NCBI GenBank assembly: GCA_017304945.1
Contig: JAFKLG010000065.1
Coordinates: 1 to 64,000, forward strand
Reading direction: 5' to 3'
Length of the DNA: 64,000 bases
Source of the DNA: Rhodospirillales bacterium
GTDB taxonomy: Bacteria > Pseudomonadota > Alphaproteobacteria > Acetobacterales > Acetobacteraceae
Shown piece by piece: positions 45,241 through 53,767 of the stretch. The position numbers and the translations under genes are program-made. The notes under the pieces were generated by a model. The model was not told where the DNA came from, made no database searches, and saw only the letters and a list, made by a program, of their open reading frames with translations. Every line of letters begins with the position of its first letter. Within the stretch, counting starts at the first letter, position 1.

Positions 45241-46361
45241 CGCTCTCCTTCGCCGTCCAGGCACGCGATGGCGCCGCCCGCCGGGGGGTACTGCAGACCG
45301 CGCATGGCCCGATCGACACGCCCGTGTTCATGCCGGTCGGCACCGCGGGCACGGTCAAGGCCATGACCGCCGATGCCGTGCGCGCCACCGGGGCGCAGAT
45401 CGTCCTCGGCAACACCTACCACCTGATGCTCCGCCCCGGCGCCGAACGGATCGCGCGCCTCGGCGGGCTGCACCGGTTCATGGACTGGCCTGGGCCGATC
45501 CTGACCGATTCCGGCGGCTTCCAGGTCATGTCGCTGGCCCAGCTCCGCAAGCTCGACGCCGATGGGGTGACGTTCCAGTCCCACATCGACGGCAGCAAGC
45601 ACCGGCTCACTCCCGAACGCTCCACCGAGATCCAGCACCTGCTCGACGCCACCATCACCATGGCCTTCGACGAGTGCACGCCCTTCCCGGCCACCCCGGA
45701 CCAGGCGCGCGACTCCATGGAGCTGTCGATGCGCTGGGCCCGCCGCTCACGCGATGCCTTCGTGCCTCGGGACGGCTACGGCCAGTTCGGCATCGTGCAG
45801 GGCAGCACCTACCCCGATCTGCGCGCCCGCTCCGCCGCGGCCCTGCGCGATATCGGCTTCGAGGGCTACGCGATCGGCGGCCTCGCGGTCGGCGAGGGCC
45901 AGCAGGCGATGTTCGACACGCTCGACGTGACCGTGCCGCATCTGCCGGCGGACCGGCCGCGCTACCTGATGGGCGTCGGCACGCCGGACGACATCCTGGG
46001 CGCGGTGGCGCGCGGCATCGACATGTTCGACTGCGTCATCCCGACCCGCGCCGGCCGCACCGCCCGCGCCTATGTGCCCTCCGGCACGTTCAACCTGCGC
46101 AACGCCCGCTTCGCCGACGACGCCGCCCCGCTTGAGGCGGGCTGCCCCTGCCCGGCCTGCACGCGGCATTCCCGCGCCTACCTGCACCACCTGTTCAAGG
46201 CCGAGGAGATGCTGGGGCCGACCCTGCTCACCTGGCACAACATCACCTATTTCCAGCGCCTGATGGCCGGGCTGCGCGCGGCCATTTCGGCCGGCGGCCT
46301 CGATGCCCATATCAGCCGCCTGCGCGCCGGCTGGACCACGGCGCGCGAGGAGCCCGCATGA
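45237..46361 (+). CDS. tgt: tRNA-guanine(34) transglycosylase
   Basis: Exchanges guanine 34 for preQ1 in GUN anticodons. Asp91 in [11 protein letters not shown] and the nucleophile Asp at about 265 in [12 protein letters not shown] are present. Zinc ligands Cys303, Cys305 and Cys308 (CPCPAC) and the downstream His in YLHHLF are also present. Length 374 is normal. It is coupled to queA and queF by 4-nt overlaps. Confidence 0.97.
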   Translation: MTLSFAVQARDGAARRGVLQTAHGPIDTPVFMPVGTAGTVKAMTADAVRATGAQIVLGNTYHLMLRPGAERIARLGGLHRFMDWPGPILTDSGGFQVMSLAQLRKLDADGVTFQSHIDGSKHRLTPERSTEIQHLLDATITMAFDECTPFPATPDQARDSMELSMRWARRSRDAFVPRDGYGQFGIVQGSTYPDLRARSAAALRDIGFEGYAIGGLAVGEGQQAMFDTLDVTVPHLPADRPRYLMGVGTPDDILGAVARGIDMFDCVIPTRAGRTARAYVPSGTFNLRNARFADDAAPLEAGCPCPACTRHSRAYLHHLFKAEEMLGPTLLTWHNITYFQRLMAGLRAAISAGGLDAHISRLRAGWTTAREEPA

Positions 46362-46825
46362 CCGCCGAGACCCCCTACGCCAGCCTCACCCAGCTCGGTC
46401 GTCCCACCGGCCTGCCCGCCTCGCCCGAGGAGGCGGTGCTGGAGCGGGTCGCCAACCCGGCGCCCGGCCGGAACTACGTGGTCCGGTTCACCGCGCCCGA
46501 GTTCACCTCGCTCTGCCCGCTGACCGGCCAGCCCGACTTCGCGCATCTGGTGATCGACTACGTGCCCGGCGACTGGATCGTGGAGAGCAAGTCGCTGAAG
46601 CTCTATCTCGGCAGCTTCCGCAACCATGGCGCCTTCCACGAGGCGTGCACGATGGGGATCGCGGACCGGCTGGTGACGCTGCTCGCGCCGGTGTGGCTGC
46701 GGATCGGCGGCTACTGGTATCCGCGCGGCGGCATGCCGATCGACGTGTTCTGGCAGACCGGCACCGCACCGGAGGGCACCTGGATCCCGCCCCAGGACGT
46801 CGCCCCCTATCGTGGCCGCGGCTGA
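46358..46825 (+). CDS. queF: NADPH-dependent preQ0 reductase QueF (type I)
   Basis: Reduces the nitrile of preQ0 to the aminomethyl group of preQ1. The thioimide-forming Cys53 and Asp60 are in [11 protein letters not shown]. The QueF motif [14 protein letters not shown] is at 76-89, giving substrate and NADPH contacts, and FHEACTM supplies the conserved Glu. At 155 residues it is the single-domain (type I) form. It is coupled to tgt by ATGA and overlapped by queG by 14 nt. Confidence 0.95.
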   Translation: MTAETPYASLTQLGRPTGLPASPEEAVLERVANPAPGRNYVVRFTAPEFTSLCPLTGQPDFAHLVIDYVPGDWIVESKSLKLYLGSFRNHGAFHEACTMGIADRLVTLLAPVWLRIGGYWYPRGGMPIDVFWQTGTAPEGTWIPPQDVAPYRGRG

Positions 46826-48071
46826 CCCACGCATCCCCTCCCTCCTTGCGGGGGAGGGCCAGGGTGGGGGGGCCGCCCGCATCCCCCAGCGTGGCGCGAC
46901 CGCGCCGGAACGTCAGCGTGACCTGATCCGCGACAAGGCCCTCGCCCTCGGCTTCGACGCGGTCGGCTTCTGCACCGCCGAGCTCGGGCCCGAGGCACGC
47001 AGCCGGCTCGCCGACTTCCTCGCCGCCGGACAGCATGGCGACATGGGCTGGCTGGGCGAGCGGACCGACCAGCGCGCCCAGCCCCGCGCGCTCTGGCCGG
47101 AGGCGCGCAGCGTGATCGCCCTCGGCCTGTCCTACGCGCCAGATACCGACCCGCTCGCCACACTCGGCCAGCCCGACCGCGGCAACATCTCGGTCTATGC
47201 GCGCCACCGCGACTACCACGACGTCGTGAAGGGCCGGCTCAAGCATCTGGCGCAGTTCGTGGTCAGCCGCTTCGGCCCGGCCGTGAAGGTGTTCGTCGAC
47301 ACCGCCCCGGTGATGGAAAAGCCGCTCGCGCAGCGGGCCGGCCTGGGCTGGCAGGGCAAGCACACCAACCTGGTGTCGCGCGGCCACGGCTCCTGGCTGT
47401 TCCTGGGCGAGATCTACACCAGCCTCGACCTGCCGCCCGATCCGCCGCATGCCGATCGCTGCGGCAGCTGCACCCGATGCCAGACCGCCTGCCCCACCGA
47501 CGCCTTCCCGGCGCCGTACCGGCTCGATGCCACCCGCTGCATCTCCTACCTGACGATCGAGCATGCCGGGCCGATCCCGCACGCGCTGCGCCCCAAGCTG
47601 GGCAACCGGATCTATGGCTGCGACGACTGCCTCGCCGTGTGTCCCTGGAACCGGTTCGCCCAACCGACCGGCGAGGAGAAGCTGCGCGCCCGCGCCGACC
47701 TCACGGCGCCACGGCTGGCCGACCTCGCTTCCCTGGACGATGCGGGATTCCGCGCCCTGTTCGCAGGCTCGCCGATCAAGCGCATCGGCCGCGACCGCTT
47801 CGTGCGCAACGTGCTGATCGCGATCGGCAACACCGGCGACCCGGCGCTCGCGCCGGTCGCGGCGCGGCTGGCCGGCGACCCCGATCCGGTGGTGGCGGAG
47901 GCCGCCGCCTGGGCCCGCACACGGCTGAGCGAGGCCACCTCGCACACATCGGCGAGATCATTGCCGATCACGCACGTTCGTGAGTCCCGCCAGGCGCCGG
48001 ATCGGCTAGGACAGGAAGGCAGGTCGGACGACAGGCATCGGACATGCGCAACCCAGGGAGGAGAGGGCTGA
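46812..48071 (+). CDS. queG: Epoxyqueuosine reductase QueG
   Basis: Cobalamin- and Fe-S-dependent enzyme that reduces epoxyqueuosine to queuosine in tRNA. Two 4Fe-4S motifs are intact: [12 protein letters not shown] from Cys217 and CDDCLAVCP from Cys270. A C-terminal HEAT-like region (about 315-380) follows. The GTG start at 46812 is the only plausible one, but the first ~28 residues come from a sequence resembling a repetitive intergenic element (CTTGCGGGGGAGGGCCAGGG type). Conserved sequence begins near [21 protein letters not shown]. The ~45-residue tail after the HEAT region is also poorly conserved-looking. Confidence 0.93.
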   Translation: MAAADPRIPSLLAGEGQGGGAARIPQRGATAPERQRDLIRDKALALGFDAVGFCTAELGPEARSRLADFLAAGQHGDMGWLGERTDQRAQPRALWPEARSVIALGLSYAPDTDPLATLGQPDRGNISVYARHRDYHDVVKGRLKHLAQFVVSRFGPAVKVFVDTAPVMEKPLAQRAGLGWQGKHTNLVSRGHGSWLFLGEIYTSLDLPPDPPHADRCGSCTRCQTACPTDAFPAPYRLDATRCISYLTIEHAGPIPHALRPKLGNRIYGCDDCLAVCPWNRFAQPTGEEKLRARADLTAPRLADLASLDDAGFRALFAGSPIKRIGRDRFVRNVLIAIGNTGDPALAPVAARLAGDPDPVVAEAAAWARTRLSEATSHTSARSLPITHVRESRQAPDRLGQEGRSDDRHRTCATQGGEG

Positions 48072-48322
48072 GCGGACTGATCAAGCGCAGCTTCTCGCTC
48101 GCGGGCCATCGCACCAGCGTCGCGCTCGAGGAGGAATTCTGGACCGCCCTGCTCCGCATCGCCGCCACGCGGGAGCAGAGCCTCTCCTCGCTGGTCGCGG
48201 CGGTGGACGCGGCCCGCGGCACCGGGCGGCCGCTCGCCTCGGCCCTGCGGGTCACTGCCCTGCAGGAGATCGACCGGGCCCGCGCGCCGGCCGCAAAGCC
48301 GGAGAATGACGGCGGCGGTTAA
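48044..48322 (+). CDS. Ribbon-helix-helix domain protein
   Basis: A 92-residue predicted DNA-binding protein of the alphaproteobacterial ribbon-helix-helix type. The beta strand and helices are visible in [29 protein letters not shown] and [13 protein letters not shown] (about 13-58), then [11 protein letters not shown]. It overlaps the queG end by 28 nt, so its ATG lies inside queG. No partner toxin gene is adjacent. Targets unknown. Confidence 0.82.
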   Translation: MRNPGRRGLSGLIKRSFSLAGHRTSVALEEEFWTALLRIAATREQSLSSLVAAVDAARGTGRPLASALRVTALQEIDRARAPAAKPENDGGG

Positions 48323-48392
48323 CCAGTGAGCAAGAACGCCGCTGCATTCTGCCGCCACGGCTGAAAAATCGCCGCGCGAAGGAGAAAATGCC

Positions 48393-48572
48393 ATGCCCCA
48401 GATGACCCATCCCGAACAGGCTCTCCGTGCGCCGGTCAGCCCGCTGGTCCTGTCCGACCGCCTGCTCGCGCTGGCCGAGGATGCGGACCGGGCCGGCTTC
48501 ACCGGCGCGGCGGAACGCCTGTTGCGGCTCGCGCATATCGTGCTGGACGAGTCGCCGGCCCGTCCGCACTGA
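48393..48572 (+). CDS. Small helical protein of 59 residues
   Basis: Reads MPQMTHPEQALRAP at the start, then an amphipathic helix (LSDRLLALAEDADRAG, AAERLLRLAHIVLDE), ending SPARPH. GAAGGAG lies about 9 nt before the ATG, a strong ribosome site, and the composition looks genuine. It follows the ribbon-helix-helix gene by 70 nt. Not recognised; possibly a small regulatory or partner protein. Confidence 0.6.
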   Translation: MPQMTHPEQALRAPVSPLVLSDRLLALAEDADRAGFTGAAERLLRLAHIVLDESPARPH

Positions 48573-48609
48573 TCCCGACGAGCGTCTTCGCGCACCGGTC
48601 ACGCGCCTG

Positions 48610-48627
48610 GGGCTGGTGGGCCAGCCC
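48610..48627. terminator. Hairpin between convergent genes
   Basis: GGGCTGG and CCAGCCC with a 4-nt loop, between the 59-residue gene and the convergent ThDP-enzyme gene. No U-tract is seen. Confidence 0.4.
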
Positions 48628-48668
48628 TTCGCCAGAACCAGGACAGGCCGTCTCGGCGGCCGTCCCGG

Positions 48669-50312
48669 TCAGGTCCGCCGCAAGGTCGGCGCGGCGATGC
48701 TCTCGGTCATGACGTTGACGCAGGCCGGCTTGCCGCTCGCGAGCGCGCGCTCGAAGGCGGGGACGAGCTGGTCGGGATGCTCGACGAGCTCGCCATGCCC
48801 GCCGAGTGCGGCGACCACGAGGTCGTAGCGGGCGGGCAGCAGCTCGCATCCATGCGCGCGGTCGGCGCCGTAGTCACGGATCTGCAGGTTGTGCTCCGCG
48901 TTCCAGCGGGCATCGGTGCCGACCACCGCGACGAAGGGCAGACCGCGGCGCACGGCGGTCTCGAACTCCGACATGTGGAAGCCGAACGTGCCGTCGCCCA
49001 GCACCGCGAAGACCGGCGCGCGCCGGTCGGCCACGCGGGCGGCCAGCGCCATCGGCAGGGAGGAGCCGATCGAGCCCCCGACGCCGTTGATCATGCGCCG
49101 GGGCAGCAGCGGCAGCATGCTCTGCCCCCATTGCGCGAACTCGCCGCCGTCGCAGATCAGGATCGTCTCGGGATCGCGGGCCACGAAGGGGCGCAGCGCG
49201 CGGAACACCTCGGCCGGGTGCAGCTTGCCCGCCGCCTTGGATCGCAGCGAGGCCCAGTCTTCCGGCCGATCGTCCATCCAGGCGCGGGCTTCGTCGCGCC
49301 AGGACGGGGTGCCGATCGCCTTCCCGGCGGCCCGTCGCAGCAGCGCCTCCGCCGCGGGGCGGGTGTCGGCGACGCAGCCGAAGACGAGCCGGTCCCCCAG
49401 TTCGCGCGCGGCGCGGTCGAGCCAGAGCCCTTCGGGATCGAGGCTGATGAAGCGGCAGGCCGGGTCGAAGGCCGGGGGTGCGCCGAATTTCAGGGTGAAG
49501 TCGAGCGCCTTGCCCAGCAGCAGGACCAGGTCGGCGCGGCGGGCGACGTCGGCGAAGGCGCCCAGCGTGGCGTCGGCGAGGCCGCGCGGGCTCTCGCTGA
49601 TGCAGGTCGGCGCGCCCAGCACCGTCTCGATGCGGGCGAGCAGCGCGCGGCCGGTGGGGTTGGCGAGCTGCGGCCCGGCGATCACCAGCGGGCGCTTCGC
49701 CTCGGCGAGCAGGGCCAGCACCGCGTCGGCGGCGGCGTCCGCCAGCCCGACCGGTTCGGGTTGCCAGTCGGCCGGCTCCGGCCAAAGCACCTGGTTGTCG
49801 GCGACGGTCGCGTCCAGCAGGTCGGAGGGCAGGCTCAGATGCACCGGGCCCGGCCGGCCGCTCGTGGCCAGCTTCAATGCGCGGGCGACCTCCATCCCGA
49901 TCGTCTCGGCGCGCTCCGCCATCCATGAGCCCTTGGCGGCCGGCGCCGCCATCTCGACCTGCCGCAGCTCCTGGAAGCCGCCGCGCCCGAGCTGAGAGGT
50001 TTCGGTGTGGCCGGAGAGGAGGACGAGGGGGGATTCCTGGCCCAAGGCGGTGATCAGCGCGGCGGCGGCATTGGCGTGGCCGGGGCCGCCGGTGACCATG
50101 GCGATGCCGGGCGTCCCGTTCAGCCGGCCCCAGGCATCGGCCATGTGGACGGCGGCGGCCTCGGTGCGGGTGTGCACGAGGTCCGGCCGCGTCTCCAGCG
50201 CCGCGTCGAACAGCGACATGATGTGGTTGCCGGACAGGGTGAAGATCCGTTCGTGGCCGGCGCGCTGGAGCACGCGCATGACGATGTCGGCGCCGCGAAG
50301 GGGCTTGCTCAT
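48669..50312 (-). CDS. Thiamine diphosphate-dependent enzyme, acetolactate synthase-like
   Basis: A 547-residue ThDP enzyme with the three-domain plan of acetolactate synthase and oxalyl-CoA decarboxylase. The activating Glu51 is in TRTEAAAVHMADAWGR. A central domain follows from about 195, and the C-terminal ThDP-binding motif begins at GDG near 440 (LGDGTFGFHMSEFE) and runs to the DARWN region. The cofactor machinery looks intact, but it lacks the small regulatory subunit and is not obviously IlvB. The ATG at 50312 is used. It stands alone between convergent and divergent neighbours. Substrate unknown. Confidence 0.88.
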   Translation of the reverse strand: MSKPLRGADIVMRVLQRAGHERIFTLSGNHIMSLFDAALETRPDLVHTRTEAAAVHMADAWGRLNGTPGIAMVTGGPGHANAAAALITALGQESPLVLLSGHTETSQLGRGGFQELRQVEMAAPAAKGSWMAERAETIGMEVARALKLATSGRPGPVHLSLPSDLLDATVADNQVLWPEPADWQPEPVGLADAAADAVLALLAEAKRPLVIAGPQLANPTGRALLARIETVLGAPTCISESPRGLADATLGAFADVARRADLVLLLGKALDFTLKFGAPPAFDPACRFISLDPEGLWLDRAARELGDRLVFGCVADTRPAAEALLRRAAGKAIGTPSWRDEARAWMDDRPEDWASLRSKAAGKLHPAEVFRALRPFVARDPETILICDGGEFAQWGQSMLPLLPRRMINGVGGSIGSSLPMALAARVADRRAPVFAVLGDGTFGFHMSEFETAVRRGLPFVAVVGTDARWNAEHNLQIRDYGADRAHGCELLPARYDLVVAALGGHGELVEHPDQLVPAFERALASGKPACVNVMTESIAAPTLRRT

Positions 50313-50415
50313 GGACAATCCTCGTGTCGGTTGCGCCCAGGCTATCCCGCGGGCCGGGGAGTGCCAACCGAACCGCCGGTTGGCGACCCTGGGTCGGCGC
50401 GGTAAGAATGCCCGC

Positions 50416-50850
50416 ATGGCGCCTTGCTCCAGGGACCCATTCCCCAGCGGGTCATTCCCCCGCCGGTCGTTCGCAGGCCGAACGCCGCCGGCGCGCCCGT
50501 TCCAGATCGGTTCGGTTGCAGGCGGGATGATGGCCGGGCTGGCGGCGCTGTCGCTGCTGTTGCAGGTGCTGTTCGCCGCGCCGCTCGCCGCCCGCATGAT
50601 GCGCGCCGATCCGATCTGCGGCGTGCCGCATGAGGAGGGTGGGGCGCCGGCGCCCGCCATCCCGCACGATCACGGGTCCTGCCTGATCTGCCATGCCGGT
50701 GCGCTGCCGGTGGCGCTTATTGCGGTCGCCATCGTGCTCGCGCTGCCGCGGTTCGGCACCTGGCGGGCCGATGCCGCGCCGACGCCGACCGGACGCCCCC
50801 AGGCGCGGCGGTGGCGGCCTGCCCCCCGCGCGCCCCCTGCCCTCGCCTGA
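50416..50850 (+). CDS. DUF2946-like membrane protein with CxxC-H motif
   Basis: A 144-residue protein resembling DUF2946: hydrophobic helix near 38-58 (MMAGLAALSLLLQVLFAAP), a metal-binding-looking loop HDHGSCLICHAG near 97-108, and a second hydrophobic stretch (ALPVALIAVAIVLALP). This is followed by a Pro/Arg-rich tail. Such proteins often accompany copper genes, as here, where a CopC-PCu(A)C fusion follows by 54 nt. The start could alternatively be ATG at 50527. Role inferred from context only. Confidence 0.7.
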   Translation: MAPCSRDPFPSGSFPRRSFAGRTPPARPFQIGSVAGGMMAGLAALSLLLQVLFAAPLAARMMRADPICGVPHEEGGAPAPAIPHDHGSCLICHAGALPVALIAVAIVLALPRFGTWRADAAPTPTGRPQARRWRPAPRAPPALA

Positions 50851-50904
50851 CGCCCCAGTTTGGATCCGCGTTCGGCTTTCTCCTGTTTCGCGAGGGTTGT
50901 CCTC

Positions 50905-51726
50905 ATGCGTACGCCTGTTTCCGGTACATTTCTGTGCCTCACCGTCGCCGCGCCGCTGCTGCTGGCCGCGAGCGGCCCCGCCTGGGCTCACGCCGATCTG
51001 CGCAGCGCCGCCCCTGCCGAGGGAGGCACCCTGACCGTCGCCCCGACGGAGGTCAGCCTGGCCTTCAGCGAGTCGCTGGAGCCGCGGTTCAGCAGCATCG
51101 AGATCACCGATGCCGCGGGGCAGCGGGTGGATGCCGGCAATGCCCATACGGTGGGGGATGCGCAGCATTTCGCGGTGGGGCTGAAGACGCTCGCCCCCGG
51201 CACCTACACCGTGCGCTGGCAGGCGACCTCGGTCGACACGCACAAGACCTCCGGCACCTACCAGTTCACTCTGCTCGCCACGGAGTCGACCGGGATCACG
51301 GTGCAGCAGGCCTGGGTGCGGCCGTCGATCGGCGCGTCGGGCACCAGCGCTCTCTATTTCACGCTGGTGGATGCCGGGAACCCGGACCGGCTGGTCGGCG
51401 TCTCCACCCCCGTGGCGGCCAGCGCCGACCTGCACGAGAGCATCAGCGAGAACGGGATCATGAAGATGCGCGGCGTGGCCGGCGTGGCGATCGAGCGTGA
51501 CAAGCCGCTGCGGTTCGCACCGGGCGGCTACCACGTGATGCTGATGGGGCTGAAGCAGCCGCTGAAGGCGGGCGAGACCATCCCGGTGACGCTGCAGTTC
51601 CAGAAGGCGCCACCGCTCGCCATCACGGTCCCGGTGCAGACGGCGCCGACCGCGGCGGCGCATGGGCACGAAATGGGGTCGATGGGGTCGATGCCGGCCG
51701 GCGCGAAGCCCGGCGTGAAGCCGTGA
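50905..51726 (+). CDS. CopC-PCu(A)C fusion copper-binding protein
   Basis: Periplasmic copper protein of 273 residues joining two families. After a signal peptide (cleavage before HADL), the CopC domain (about 29-125) has His29 at the mature N terminus plus Asp111 and His113 in VDTHKTSG, as in Cu(II)-type CopC. The second domain (about 135-245) is PCu(A)C: His177, Met188, His210 and Met212 fit its H-X10-M-X21-H-X-M motif exactly. The tail HGHEMGSMGSM adds His/Met. Together it could bind Cu(II) and Cu(I). Coupled by a GTGA overlap to the ferritin-like gene. Confidence 0.92.
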   Translation: MRTPVSGTFLCLTVAAPLLLAASGPAWAHADLRSAAPAEGGTLTVAPTEVSLAFSESLEPRFSSIEITDAAGQRVDAGNAHTVGDAQHFAVGLKTLAPGTYTVRWQATSVDTHKTSGTYQFTLLATESTGITVQQAWVRPSIGASGTSALYFTLVDAGNPDRLVGVSTPVAASADLHESISENGIMKMRGVAGVAIERDKPLRFAPGGYHVMLMGLKQPLKAGETIPVTLQFQKAPPLAITVPVQTAPTAAAHGHEMGSMGSMPAGAKPGVKP

Positions 51727-52670
51727 ACGACACGCTGCCGACGGAGGCCGTCGTCGCGGCGGCCGACCATGCGGCACGCCATTGGCAATTCCCGTTCCCG
51801 GGCGCGCTGCCGATCGGCAGCGACGTCCACCGGGATGCCGTGTGCCGGATGTTCGCGGAGACGTTCAACCCGTACAAGCCCTCGATCATCGCCTGGCCGA
51901 AGCTCGATCCGGCGGCGCTGGACCGGCTCACCAGCCTGCCGATCTGGGATATCGCCGTGCAGACCGAGGGCAAGGCGCGGTTGCGCATGCTCGCCTATGG
52001 CCGCGCCCTGCGCGATCCCGCCTGGCGGGAGGCGATCGAGCGGAACGGCTGGGAGGAAGGCCGCCACAAGGAGGTGCTGTCCCACCTGGTCGCCTCCTAT
52101 GGCATCGTCCTGGCGCCGGAGCCCGAGTACAAGGAGCCCCGGGATGCCGAGTGGGCGTATCTGGTCACCGGCTATTCCGAGTGCATCGACAGCTTCTTCG
52201 CCTTCGGCCTGTTCGAGCTGGCCAAGCGGTCGGGGTTCTTTCCGCCCGAGCTGGTCGATACGTTCGAGCCGGTGATCCAGGAAGAGGCGCGCCACATCCT
52301 GCTGTTCGCCAACTGGCTCGCCTGGCACCGCCGCCGACTGCCGCTGTGGCGGCGTCCGTGGTTCGAGCTGCGGGTCGCGGCGGTCTGGGTGTTCCTCGCC
52401 TGGGAGCGGATCGGCATCGCGCGAGGGATGGACGACGGCAAGGGCAAGCCTCAGGACAACAACTTCACCCTGACGGGCAGTGCGGCGGTGAGCGACGCCG
52501 ACCTGGACCCGTTCGCGCTGATGCGCATCTGCCTGGAGGAGAATGACCGCCGCTTCGCGGGCTACGACCGGCGCCTGCTGCGCCCCACCACCACGCCCAC
52601 GCTGGCGCGGCTCGCCGTGCGTGTGGCGGGATGGTTCGGGCGCGGGCGACCGGCCAGACGTGCCGGGTGA
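51723..52670 (+). CDS. Ferritin-like di-iron domain protein
   Basis: A 315-residue four-helix protein with ferritin-like metal ligands: Glu82 in QTEGKARLRM, EEGRH at 111-115, Glu153 in GYSECIDSFFA and EEARH at 187-191. This gives two E-x-x-H pairs plus bridging Glu residues, as in di-iron oxidases/hydroxylases. A hydrophobic segment near 213-225 may be a membrane contact. Its GTG overlaps the copper protein stop. The metal could be iron or manganese. I cannot name a function; context suggests copper-linked redox chemistry. Confidence 0.78.
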   Translation: MNDTLPTEAVVAAADHAARHWQFPFPGALPIGSDVHRDAVCRMFAETFNPYKPSIIAWPKLDPAALDRLTSLPIWDIAVQTEGKARLRMLAYGRALRDPAWREAIERNGWEEGRHKEVLSHLVASYGIVLAPEPEYKEPRDAEWAYLVTGYSECIDSFFAFGLFELAKRSGFFPPELVDTFEPVIQEEARHILLFANWLAWHRRRLPLWRRPWFELRVAAVWVFLAWERIGIARGMDDGKGKPQDNNFTLTGSAAVSDADLDPFALMRICLEENDRRFAGYDRRLLRPTTTPTLARLAVRVAGWFGRGRPARRAG

Positions 52671-53670
52671 CCACCGGCCGGAGACGGCGCCCAAGCGGGC
52701 CCGCCCGCGGCGCGGGGGCGCCGCGGAGCGGGTGTGGGGGTGCGCTGCGCTCTCCCTGGTGTTGCACGCCGGCGCTTTTGCGGGGGTGATGCTGCTGGCC
52801 GCCCGCTCACCGCCGCTGGCGCCGGTGGAGGACGGGGTGGCGATGGTGTTCGAAGCGTCGGCCGCGGAGGGGGGCTCGGCCGCGCCTGCGGACCCGGCGG
52901 GATCGACGGGGGGATCGGCGGACGCGGCGCCCGACCTGCCCGCTCCGGCGGTGCCGGCGCCCGCCCCGGCCCCGGACACGGATCCTGCCACGGCGTCCGC
53001 TGCGACGCCCCCTGCCACAACGACTCCCGCCGCCACCGGGGCCGCGGAACCGGACGCGGCACCGGCGGCGACGGTGCAGACCGCCTCCCCGGCGGCCGAA
53101 CCATCGGGGGAGGAACCCGCGCTCCCGCTCCCGCCGCCCCCGCCGGCGCATCCCCCGCCCGCGTCCCCCAGCGTGCCCGCGGCGCGTGCGGCGACGGCGG
53201 CACCGCCCCGCAGTCCGACGCCGCCGCGCCCCGCCCGTCCCAGCCCCGCCGCCGTGACACCAGCGCCTCCGCCGCCGCCAGGCGCCGCCCCGACACCGCA
53301 GGCCTCGGCGTCGCGGACCACCGGCACCGAAGCCAGCGGCGGCACGAAGGCGGGCGCCGACGGCGCGGACGAGGCCCAAACGGTCGACGCGGGCTGGCGC
53401 GGCGCGCTCGCCGCCTGGCTCGCCGCCCATCGCGTCTATCCGGAGGCGGCGCGCCGCGCCGGCGAGCAGGGACGTGTCGCGGTGCGCTTCACCATCGATC
53501 GCAGTGGCCGCGTGCTCACCGTCGCGCTGGCCGGCAGTTCGGGGACCGAACGGTTGGACGAGGCGGCGCAGGCGATGCTGCGCGGCCAGTCGGTGCCGCC
53601 GTTGCCGCCCGACATGCCCCAGGACAGGCTCACCGTCACGGTGACGATCCGATACGCCCTCACCCGTTGA
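52660..53670 (+). CDS. TonB-like energy transducer
   Basis: A 336-residue TonB family protein: one N-terminal TM helix (about 25-48), then a ~195-residue Pro/Ala-rich periplasm-spanning linker. A C-terminal TonB domain (about 248-336) follows, with YPEAARRAGEQGRVAVRFTI and the SSGTERLDEAA region. It would pass energy from ExbB/ExbD to outer-membrane receptors. The GTG at 52660 is used because it places the helix near the N terminus; it overlaps the ferritin-like gene by 11 nt. No exbB, exbD or receptor is in the window. Confidence 0.88.
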   Translation: MPGDHRPETAPKRARPRRGGAAERVWGCAALSLVLHAGAFAGVMLLAARSPPLAPVEDGVAMVFEASAAEGGSAAPADPAGSTGGSADAAPDLPAPAVPAPAPAPDTDPATASAATPPATTTPAATGAAEPDAAPAATVQTASPAAEPSGEEPALPLPPPPPAHPPPASPSVPAARAATAAPPRSPTPPRPARPSPAAVTPAPPPPPGAAPTPQASASRTTGTEASGGTKAGADGADEAQTVDAGWRGALAAWLAAHRVYPEAARRAGEQGRVAVRFTIDRSGRVLTVALAGSSGTERLDEAAQAMLRGQSVPPLPPDMPQDRLTVTVTIRYALTR

Positions 53671-53734
53671 GCGCCGCGCAGTTGCGGCCGCGCCCGAACT
53701 CGGCTGCACTCGGGTCAACGAGGAGGACACGACC

Positions 53735-53767
53735 ATGCGCGTGACCAGCGACGGAGGCATCCGGTGA
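53735..53767 (+). CDS. Ten-codon leader ORF overlapping the next start
   Basis: Strong site GAGGAGG then ATG, coding ten residues (MRVTSDGGIR), with its TGA overlapping the GTG start of the AtuA-like gene (GTGA). The same interval also holds GGAGG, which suits that GTG directly. It may be a translation-coupling leader, or accidental. Low certainty as a real peptide. Confidence 0.35.
   Translation: MRVTSDGGIR

Noticed and set aside
48044..48572. Toxin-antitoxin pair formed by the ribbon-helix-helix and 59-residue proteins
   Set aside because: The 59-residue protein shows no toxin-like motif, and this RHH type is a common stand-alone alphaproteobacterial protein.
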